Below, piece by piece: positions 1 to 4,959 of a DNA stretch of 7,172 bases (position 1 is the first letter of the stretch; every line of letters starts with the position of its first letter). Source of the DNA: an uncultured Clostridia bacterium (GTDB lineage: Bacteria > Bacillota > Clostridia > Oscillospirales > Oscillospiraceae); assembly GCA_946011705.1 (NCBI GenBank), contig CAMGCA010000095.1, forward strand, positions 1 through 7,172, written 5' to 3'. The notes under the pieces were generated by a model that saw only the letters and a list, made by a program, of their open reading frames with translations, ran no database searches and had not been told where the DNA came from. The position numbers were made by a program, and so were the translations under genes.

Positions 1-498
1 GGTCTTAACAGCAACATCCTTGCCCTTCAGACCATCGAAGCCGGTGATGTCGGAGTCAGCGGCAACGGTCATGCTCTGGGTGGCGTTGTAGTAGCCGTCG
101 GAGAAGATCCAGCCGGAAGCCTTCCGCTCTTCGGTGATGGAAGCGCCGGCGATCATGCCGTCAGCCTGGCCGGCCTGGCAGGCAGCGATAGCGGCATCCC
201 AGCCCAGGCTCTTCAGCTCGTAGTCGAAGCCCTGGTCAGCGGCAACGGCAGCGAGGATGTCCACATCAATGCCCACGAAATTGCCGGAAGCATCGGTGTA
301 CTCGAAGGGCTTGAAGACGGTGTCGGAGGCGATAATCCACTTCTTGGCGGGCGCGGCAGGAGCCTCGGTGGCAGCGGGCGCGGCGGCCTCGGAAGCGGCA
401 GCGGGGGCCTGCGTCTCGGCGGGCTTCGCGGAACCGCCGCAGGCAGCCAGAGCCAGCACCATCACGGCAGCCAGACACAGTGCGAATAACTTTTTCAT
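1..498 (-). CDS. Amino-acid ABC transporter substrate-binding lipoprotein (5' part, runs off left edge)
   Basis: The visible 166 residues are the N-terminal part of a family 3 solute-binding protein (SBP_bac_3), which captures a polar or other amino acid outside the membrane and delivers it to an ABC permease. A lipoprotein signal peptide is clear: MKK, a hydrophobic run, then a lipobox ending LAAC, with Cys20 as the lipidated residue. Residues 22-52 are an Ala/Pro/Glu-rich linker. The binding domain starts near residue 53 and shows the family pattern FKPFEY (62-67), then G-x-D-V-D-I (76-81), and I-T-E-E-R at 121-125. That Arg corresponds to the one that usually contacts the ligand carboxylate. 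The frame is open to base 1, so the C-terminal part, and probably the permease and ATPase genes, lie outside the window. The ATG at 496-498 is preceded by GAGGAAAGGA (508-517), a good ribosome site. The exact amino acid cannot be told. Confidence 0.93.
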   Translation of the reverse strand, partial: MKKLFALCLAAVMVLALAACGGSAKPAETQAPAAASEAAAPAATEAPAAPAKKWIIASDTVFKPFEYTDASGNFVGIDVDILAAVAADQGFDYELKSLGWDAAIAACQAGQADGMIAGASITEERKASGWIFSDGYYNATQSMTVAADSDITGFDGLKGKDVAVKT

Positions 499-560
499 AA
501 AAATACATCCTTTCCTCATTTTGTTCTCTGAAAGAAGATTCCCGTCGGGAAAAGGCGGGG

Positions 561-616
561 GATGAATGGGAAAAAGGCGGCGGTTATTCACCGCATCGCC
601 TTTACTTCCATTCATC
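561..616 (-). promoter_or_regulatory. Long hairpin at the 5' end of the leader of the binding-protein mRNA
   Basis: Three stacked perfect arms form one stem: GATGAATGG (561-569) with CCATTCATC (608-616), AAAGGCG (573-579) with CGCCTTT (597-603), and GCGGT (580-584) with ACCGC (590-594). Small interior loops separate them and the apex is a 5-base loop. The hairpin begins within a few bases of the predicted transcription start. A second copy of the CGCCTTTT arm (minus strand, 557-550) could pair with the same AAAGGCG segment. A short palindrome, TTCCCG/CGGGAA, sits at 539-551. A protective 5' stem or an attenuation-type leader are both possible. No known riboswitch motif was recognised. Confidence 0.6.
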
Positions 617-625
617 TTATGCAGA

Positions 626-654
626 ATTCTACCACTTTATCGGGCAAAAGTCAA
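626..654 (-). promoter_or_regulatory. Sigma-A promoter of the amino-acid binding protein gene
   Basis: On the minus strand TTGACT (649-654) and TAGAAT (626-631) are separated by exactly 17 bases, close to the vegetative consensus. The predicted start of transcription is near 618-620, which gives a leader of about 120 nt. The promoter lies only about 47 bp past the stop of the upstream kinase-like gene. I see no terminator between them, so read-through could add to expression. Confidence 0.82.
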
Positions 655-700
655 CACGAGGGAAGGACGTTTGTACATATTTGACGGATTCAACAAAATC

Positions 701-1291
701 CTAAACGATTTCCGCTGCTTCCTTAAGCAGTTGGTATGCCTTTTCCATCCCCAGCGAACTGGTGCACAGGGTCAGGTCATAGTTCCGGCAGTCGCCGTAG
801 GCTCTGCCGGTCATCTTCTCACAATAGGTCCGACGTGCCCGGTCGGCGGTGTCCATTTCGGATTCCAGGATGGACAGGGGGGTATCCGGCAGATCCCTGC
901 GGATTCGCAGCAGCCGCCAGCTTCGGTCGGCGTGGACGAAGACCCGCAGGCAGTGATCGTACTCTTTGAGGATGTAGTCGGCGTTCCGGCCCACGATGAC
1001 GCAGCTCTCCTTGTTGGCAAGCTCCCGGATGGCCTTTACCTGGGCGTTCCACAGCTCCTCGCTCAGGGGGCGGCTGTAGAAATTGAACAGGCTCTGGGTA
1101 AAGCCGAACTCCATGGGCACCTTCTCGTCCCACTGGCGAACCTGCTCCGGAGTCAGGTGGGCGCTGGCCTTGGCGGTGCGCAGAATGATGTCCCGGTCGT
1201 AGAAGGCGATGCCCAGCTCCCGGGCCAGCCTGCGGCCCAGCTCCCGGCCGCCGGCGCCGAATTCTCTGCCGATGGTGATGATACGCTTCAT
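701..1291 (-). CDS. Cytidylate-kinase-like family protein
   Basis: A 196-residue P-loop protein of the Cytidylate_kin2 type (AAA-like nucleoside monophosphate kinase fold), common in Firmicutes. The N-terminus ITIGREFGAGGRELG (5-18) is the family's degenerate P-loop, in which the usual GK[ST] is replaced by GGRE. YDRDII at 31-36 and GRNADYIL at 101-108 match conserved family segments. An Arg-rich lid follows (R121 to R132, then RARR at 151-154). The length is normal for the family. The start is the ATG at 1289-1291, with a perfect AGGAGG (1299-1304) 7 nt upstream. The stop is TAG. The real substrate of this subfamily is not established: it is distinct from the housekeeping Cmk, and a role in phosphorylating CMP or another nucleotide is only inferred. 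Its gene points toward the amino-acid binding protein gene, with no obvious functional link. Confidence 0.87.
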   Translation of the reverse strand: MKRIITIGREFGAGGRELGRRLARELGIAFYDRDIILRTAKASAHLTPEQVRQWDEKVPMEFGFTQSLFNFYSRPLSEELWNAQVKAIRELANKESCVIVGRNADYILKEYDHCLRVFVHADRSWRLLRIRRDLPDTPLSILESEMDTADRARRTYCEKMTGRAYGDCRNYDLTLCTSSLGMEKAYQLLKEAAEIV

Positions 1292-1373
1292 AAGGAAACC
1301 TCCTCACATTTGCTGCTTCCTGTCATATTGTGGAAAATCTCCGACGTGGAAGCAGAACTTCTTGTGCAGAAAC

Positions 1374-1402
1374 ATCATAGCACATTTGCCCTGCGGGTTC
1401 AA
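1374..1402 (-). promoter_or_regulatory. Promoter of the cytidylate-kinase-like gene
   Basis: On the minus strand TTGAAC (1397-1402) and TATGAT (1374-1379) are 17 bases apart, and the -10 box is preceded by TG at the extended position (TGCTATGAT). A short inverted repeat, CCCTG (1389-1393) and CAGGG (1403-1407), brackets the -35 box and could be an operator, but the arms are only 5 bp. The leader of about 75 nt can form an 8-bp stem between 1313-1320 and 1348-1355 (CTGCTTCC/GGAAGCAG), just upstream of the ribosome site. Confidence 0.75.
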
Positions 1403-1429
1403 CAGGGTATTTGCGAAAAACGCCGACGA

Positions 1430-1841
1430 GTTAAAAGTTGAAAATGGAAAGTTTGAAAGGTATGGTATCCCCTTCGGGGATGAATAAAAGATTGGAATTT
1501 GCACCCACGCTGTCATTCTGAGCATAGCGTCAGCGGTTTCGGATTCCATGACTGCCGGTGGCAGTCATTCCGCAGATAAATGCGCAGCGCAAAGTCGAAG
1601 GATTTTCGCATTTACCCACTGCATGGCAGAAACCAAGTGCGAAGATCCTTCGACTCGCTTCGCTCGCTCAGGATGACAACGGATGTGCAAATTCCAATTT
1701 TGTAACAGCTTATGGTCGAGGGGCCCAAAGGATGCAGGATGATTGCCCAGCGTCCGTAACGCATTGTCAGCGGCGACTCGCCGCCAAATTCCAGTTTGTC
1801 GATGTCCTGCTTCGGACAACTAACTTTCAACTTTCAATTTC
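1430..1841. repeat. Palindrome-rich intergenic repeat element (MITE- or REP-like)
   Basis: No gene is visible between 1292 and 1844. From about 1430 the stretch is filled with nested inverted repeats. The main pair is ATTGGAATTTGCAC (1491-1504) with its perfect complement at 1685-1698. Inside it are TGTCATTCTGAG (1511-1522) with 1667-1678 (one mismatch), a 17-base arm at 1594-1610 with 1638-1654 (one mismatch), and a 9-bp hairpin 1548-1556/1560-1568. Outside it are the hairpins 1467-1481 and 1770-1784. The two ends carry similar GTTGAAA-type A-rich motifs in opposite orientation (about 1434-1460 and 1821-1841), like degenerate terminal repeats. The right end abuts the stop codon of the lipoprotein gene. 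The segment around 1645-1678 (CCTTCGACTCGC, then GCTCAGGATGAC) resembles a dispersed repeat I recall from many bacterial genomes. No transposase is present, so any mobility would depend on another element. Confidence 0.65.
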
Positions 1842-1844
1842 TCC

Positions 1845-2945
1845 TCACGGTTCCCGGTGGGCAAACCAATAATCCCCCACCTGTCCCCAGACTTCATCAC
1901 CGTAGAGTTTCCAAGGGGCATAGTAGAGAACATCCTTTGGCAGAACATAGGGGCCGTACATGGCGGCGGTAACCGCCCGGTACTGAGGTAGGTCCGGATC
2001 GGCGCTTTGCAGCTTGCGCACATTGCCGAAGGTCTCCGACCACCAGAGCACCTTGTCCACGGTGTTGGGGTATTCATTAGAAACCAGGCGGTTGAGAATG
2101 ACCTCCAGCACAGCCTGCTGCACCTCCTCGGGCTGATCTCTTGCCTGCAGCCAGGCAAGGCAGGCCAGCGTGTAGATGTCCTCCTCCGGCAGATCATAGC
2201 CCACATAGCGGGTCTTGGGCTGTTCCGGCTTGCTGGCATCGTAGGGCACAAAATTCTCGCCGATGGCGGACTTATCAAAGACCCAGCCGCCGCTGTAGCC
2301 GCTGGTAATGGTGTATTCGTGGAAGCCGTTCAGAAAACCGTCCATGAGCAGCTCACTGGAATAGTTTGGCTCGAAGGGGTCCTTAATGATGACCAGGCCG
2401 TCGTCAGTGAGGCCGGACAGAACAATGAAGTGCTGTCCCGCTGTGAAAGGGGATCGGGCGTTTTCCATGACGATGGCAACCTTGCCCTCCTGCAACCCCT
2501 TCTGGGTCTCCCGCCAGTCGAAATTCTTCTCACAGGGCAGTCCCAGCTGCTCGATGGCGTGTTCCAGCCGCTCCACATTGGTCTTCCCGTATCCTCCGAA
2601 GTGGTAGACCAGCTGCTCCGGGGTGTATTCCCGATCCGTCATGTAGGTGGCGATCATGGAAAGACAGGTCAGGCTGCATCCATCGGTGGCGATGGTTCCG
2701 CTGCCGTACTTGATGTAGGGGTAGTCGGTTTGAAAAAACAGGGGAACCGTGTCGTAGGTGACGGGTTCCGGCTCTGTCTCGGCTATGGTAGATTCCTGGG
2801 TTTCCGGCGGAAGGGTTTCCACAAAAGCGGTGGTTTCGGGGATAGTGGGCTGTGTTTCCACGCTCTGCCCCCCGCAGGCGCAGAGCATTGCGGTCATCAG
2901 CGTGAGGGAAAAGGTTATCCGGGCGGCGTTCCTGATATGTTTCAC
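1845..2945 (-). CDS. Lipoprotein with C39-like peptidase domain and SleB-type wall-hydrolase domain
   Basis: The 366-residue product has a lipoprotein signal (hydrophobic 10-21, lipobox LCAC, Cys24) and a Thr/Glu/Pro-rich linker (about 28-63), so it should sit on the outer face of the membrane. Residues 65-220 fit a Peptidase_C39_2 papain-like fold: D-G-C-S at 88-91 with candidate nucleophile Cys90, G-Q-H-F at 170-173 with His172, and K-D-P-F at 188-191 with Asp189. Residues 256-363 match the SleB/CwlJ wall-hydrolase family (Hydrolase_2): V-I-L-N-R at 282-286, YPNTV at 292-296, and an end with VWG and DYWFAH. The usual E-A-R-G-E motif reads Q267-A-R-D-Q271, so the expected catalytic Glu is absent. 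The start is GTG (2943-2945), 7 nt from AGGAGT (2953-2958); stop TGA. A role in wall or peptide turnover is inferred, and the SleB part may only bind. Confidence 0.85.
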   Translation of the reverse strand: MKHIRNAARITFSLTLMTAMLCACGGQSVETQPTIPETTAFVETLPPETQESTIAETEPEPVTYDTVPLFFQTDYPYIKYGSGTIATDGCSLTCLSMIATYMTDREYTPEQLVYHFGGYGKTNVERLEHAIEQLGLPCEKNFDWRETQKGLQEGKVAIVMENARSPFTAGQHFIVLSGLTDDGLVIIKDPFEPNYSSELLMDGFLNGFHEYTITSGYSGGWVFDKSAIGENFVPYDASKPEQPKTRYVGYDLPEEDIYTLACLAWLQARDQPEEVQQAVLEVILNRLVSNEYPNTVDKVLWWSETFGNVRKLQSADPDLPQYRAVTAAMYGPYVLPKDVLYYAPWKLYGDEVWGQVGDYWFAHREP

Positions 2946-2976
2946 TGGGCAGACTCCTGTTCACAATTGTGTAAAC

Positions 2977-2985
2977 ATTATACCA
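2977..2985 (-). promoter_or_regulatory. Extended -10 promoter of the C39/SleB lipoprotein gene
   Basis: The minus strand reads TGGTATAAT, a perfect -10 box (2977-2982) with the TG extension (2983-2985). The best -35 candidate, TTGCGG (2999-3004, spacing 16), is weak. A 10-bp palindrome CACAATTGTG (2962-2971) lies immediately downstream, where a bound repressor could block the start of transcription. Confidence 0.72.
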
Positions 2986-3036
2986 TTTCCGACAAAATCC
3001 GCAAGGGGCATTTGCTCTTCCCTTTTTGAAAAATTG

Positions 3037-3045
3037 TGTTATAAT
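3037..3045 (+). promoter_or_regulatory. Extended -10 promoter of the MoaE-like/FmdE operon
   Basis: The plus strand reads TGTTATAAT: TG extension at 3037-3038 and a perfect TATAAT at 3040-3045. No good -35 box lies 16-18 bases upstream, which fits an extended -10 promoter, perhaps helped by an activator. The predicted start lies near 3052, which leaves a leader of only about 26 nt before the first gene. The motif AATTGTGT just upstream (3032-3039) repeats one at 2965-2972. Confidence 0.7.
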
Positions 3046-3077
3046 GGACGCGATTCTGAAAAAGCGGAGGCAGCAGT

Positions 3078-3473
3078 ATGCGAAAGTTAACACCTCCATC
3101 CATGGATGCGTGGCTCCTGGAAGCCAAGCGCCACGAATCCGCCCCGAAAATCGGGATGTATCTGACCCACAACGGCGTGGTCCGGCAAAGCGCCAGAGCC
3201 AAGGTTCGCTTGGGCGCTGAGGATACGAAGCCGGTCACCGGTATGTACTTTGCCTATGACCGGGAAAAGGTGGACGCGGTGATTGTCGATGCCTACAAAA
3301 TGGATGGTATCTACTATATCAAGGTCTGGCTCAATGAGGGCGAGCTGTCCCTGGGCGACGACATTATGTATGTGCTGGTGGGCGGCGATATCCGGCCCCA
3401 TGTGGTGGACGCCCTGCAATACTTAGTAGGCCGGATTAAGAGCGAGTGCGTCACGGAAACGGAGATTAACTGA
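3078..3473 (+). CDS. MoaE-like protein (molybdopterin synthase large-subunit family)
   Basis: The 131-residue product resembles MoaE, which with MoaD adds dithiolene sulfur to precursor Z in molybdenum cofactor synthesis. Residues 25-38 (IGMYLTHNGVVRQS) align with the family's G-A-x-V-x-F-x-G-x-V-R segment. Residues 88-123 (GELSLGDDIMYVLVGG, then a helix ending GRIKSE) align with the family's G-x-L-x-x-G-D stretch and the following helix, which carries the first active-site Lys (Lys121 here). The second active-site Lys seven residues later in E. coli MoaE (K126, from memory) falls at Thr128, and the WKRE motif is missing. Sulfur-transfer activity is therefore doubtful. No moaD is nearby. GGAGG (3066-3070) sits 7 nt before the ATG. 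The next gene starts 1 nt after the TGA stop, so the two are surely co-transcribed. Confidence 0.7.
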   Translation: MRKLTPPSMDAWLLEAKRHESAPKIGMYLTHNGVVRQSARAKVRLGAEDTKPVTGMYFAYDREKVDAVIVDAYKMDGIYYIKVWLNEGELSLGDDIMYVLVGGDIRPHVVDALQYLVGRIKSECVTETEIN

Positions 3474-3474
3474 T

Positions 3475-3996
3475 ATGACCGATTGGGAAAAATGTGTGGA
3501 ATTTCACGGCCACAGCTGCGGCGGTCTGCGCATTGGCTACCGGGCGGCGGAGTATGCCATGGAGCTGCTGAACATCGGCTTTTCCGACAACGAGCAGGTG
3601 GTGTGCATCAGTGAGAACGATGCCTGCGGCGTGGATGCCATTCAGGTGATGCTGGGGTGCAGCATCGGCAAGGGAAACCTGCTGTTCCACATGACCGGCA
3701 AGCAGGCCTTCTCCTTCTATAACCGGGAAACCGGCCAGTCCGTACGGCTGCTGCTGAAGCCCAAGCCCGCGGGCATGACCCCGGAGGAATCCGCCCGGTA
3801 TTACTTTGACCACGATTGCCATGAACTGTTCACTGCCATGCCCACCCGTCTGCCCCTGCCAACACCGGCGAAGATTTTCGACAGCTACGACTGTGAATGC
3901 TGCGGAGAAAAAACCGGGGCAAACTGGATTCGGATTGTGGACGGAAAAAAGCTGTGCCTGGACTGTTGCGGCAGGTATAACCGTTTTGATGTATGA
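3475..3996 (+). CDS. FmdE-family protein with C-terminal zinc ribbon
   Basis: The 173-residue product belongs to the FmdE family, named after subunit E of the archaeal molybdenum formylmethanofuran dehydrogenase but widespread in anaerobic bacteria lacking that enzyme. The hallmark F-H-G-H-S-C-G-G is at 10-17, followed by E-N-D-A-C-G (47-52) and G-C-S-I-G-K-G-N (61-68), the usual conserved Cys/His set of the FmdE domain. The C-terminus has a treble-clef or zinc-ribbon pattern: C140-x2-C143 and C161-x2-C164. A cytosolic role in handling a metal or the Mo/W cofactor is inferred from family and from the MoaE-like gene directly upstream. The bacterial function is not established. The gene starts 1 nt after the MoaE-like stop and its own TGA overlaps the next ATG (ATGA at 3993-3996), the pattern of translational coupling. 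Confidence 0.85.
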   Translation: MTDWEKCVEFHGHSCGGLRIGYRAAEYAMELLNIGFSDNEQVVCISENDACGVDAIQVMLGCSIGKGNLLFHMTGKQAFSFYNRETGQSVRLLLKPKPAGMTPEESARYYFDHDCHELFTAMPTRLPLPTPAKIFDSYDCECCGEKTGANWIRIVDGKKLCLDCCGRYNRFDV

Positions 3997-4871
3997 ACAA
4001 TTTAAGGACTTATCTGATTTTATTCGGCGGGGTGTTTGCCCTGTCAACCTCCGCCATCTGGGTGCGGGTGGCAGCGGCCCCCTCCGGAGTCACGGCCTTT
4101 TACCGGCTGGCCATCACGGCAGCGGCGCTGCTGCCCTTTTTTCTGCTGAGCAAATCCTGCCGTCAGGAGGTCAAAGCCCTGCGCCGGGGCCAGTGGGTCA
4201 GAACCATGGCTGCGGGAGCATTTCTGGCCCTTCACTACCTTCTCTGGTTTGAATCCCTGAACTATACCTCCATTGCCAGTTCCACGGTGATCGTGTGATT
4301 GGAGCGCCTGTTTTCCATCGTGCTGGTACGGGTGCTTCTCAAATCCCGCTTCCGGCCCGCCGCGCTGGTGGGCTGCGGTATCGCGCTGCTGGGCAGCGTG
4401 ATTATCGGCTTCGGGGATTTTCAGATCAGCGGCCTGAGCCTGCTGGGCGATATCCTGGCCTTTGTGGCGGCGGGTGTGATTTCCGGGTACTACTTTCTGG
4501 GCCAGACCATCCGCAGGGAGGTGTCCGCCCTGACCTACTCCGTTCTGGCCTATCTCACCAGCGCGGCGGTGCTGCTCCTTTACACGCTGGTCAGGGGTGA
4601 AGCCCTGATCGGCTACCCGTCTCAAACATGGCTGGCCTTTGTGGGCATTGCCCTGATCGCCACCGTGGGCGGGCAGTTTGTGTTCAATCTGCTGCTCAAG
4701 CAGCTTCCCGCATCCGCTGTGACCATGAGCATTCTGGGGGAGCCCATCGGCACCTGCATCCTAGCATACCTGCTCCTCCACGAGTCGATTTCGGCCCGGC
4801 AGCTTCTGGGTATCGTGACCATCATCGGCGGACTGAGCGTCTATTTCCTCGTCCCAAGTCATAAAAAATGA
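3993..4871 (+). pseudogene. DMT-superfamily (EamA) exporter interrupted by one in-frame TGA
   Basis: Together the two parts form one EamA-type transporter of about 292 residues, the normal length for this ten-helix family of small-molecule exporters. The first part, 101 residues, holds about four helices and ends T-V-I-V just before TGA (4296-4298). The same frame continues at once with L-E-R-L-F-S and the remaining helices, including the second EamA repeat with its typical L-G-E-P-I-G (residues about 146-151 of the second part) and L-L-x-H-E-S. Homologues usually have Ser, Thr or Ala at the TGA position, so a single C-to-G change (TCA to TGA) would explain it. There is no frameshift or gap. 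A recent nonsense mutation or a base-call error are the likely explanations. Restart at the TTG directly after the stop is possible but has only a weak ribosome site. The start codon overlaps the FmdE stop by 4 bp. Confidence 0.83.
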
Positions 4872-4875
4872 AACC

Positions 4876-4905
4876 AGCCGGTATGACAGTTCCGTCATAC
4901 CGGCT
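4876..4905. terminator. Bidirectional hairpin terminator between convergent operons
   Basis: A perfect 12-bp stem, AGCCGGTATGAC (4876-4887) with GTCATACCGGCT (4894-4905), closes a 6-base loop just 4 nt after the exporter's TGA. On the minus strand it is followed by GGTTTCATTTTTT (4875-4863), a good U-tract, so it should stop transcripts of the peptide transporter operon. On the plus strand the tail (GATTTGCG) is poorer, so termination there is probably weaker. Confidence 0.8.
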
Positions 4906-4922
4906 GATTTGCGATATTGTCT

Positions 4923-4950
4923 GTAGGGCGAGGGCATGCTCCCGCCCTAC
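4923..4950. repeat. Short palindromic intergenic repeat
   Basis: GTAGGGCG (4923-4930) and CGCCCTAC (4943-4950) are perfect 8-bp arms around a 12-base centre that contains GCATGC, itself a palindrome. The element lies 9 bp past the stop codon of the OppF-type gene. It resembles short GTAGGGCG-type dispersed palindromes I recall from Clostridia and may be one member of a genomic family. It could also act as an mRNA 3' stem. Confidence 0.55.
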
Positions 4951-4959
4951 GATTCGTAC

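Noticed and set aside
508..620. T-box or amino-acid riboswitch in the binding-protein leader
   Set aside because: No T-box consensus (AGGGTGGNACCGCG type) and no terminator with a U-tract before the gene; kept only as an unidentified structured leader.
566..1441. Long open frame on the plus strand (291 codons) opposite the cytidylate-kinase-like gene
   Set aside because: It is the antisense of a gene with clear family motifs, promoter and ribosome site; its own protein has no recognisable pattern.
1491..1704. CRISPR array or intrinsic terminator in the palindromic block
   Set aside because: The repeats are inverted and nested, not regularly spaced direct repeats. The 14-bp arms are 180 bp apart, too far for a standard terminator, despite the TTTT after the right arm.
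2007..3029. 340-codon plus-strand frame opposite the C39/SleB lipoprotein
   Set aside because: Antisense shadow of a well-supported lipoprotein gene. High-GC third positions keep the opposite strand open, and there is no ribosome site or family match.
4296..4298. TGA as selenocysteine or a reassigned codon in the exporter
   Set aside because: EamA transporters are not selenoproteins, no selenocysteine insertion hairpin is evident, and TGA terminates other genes in the window.
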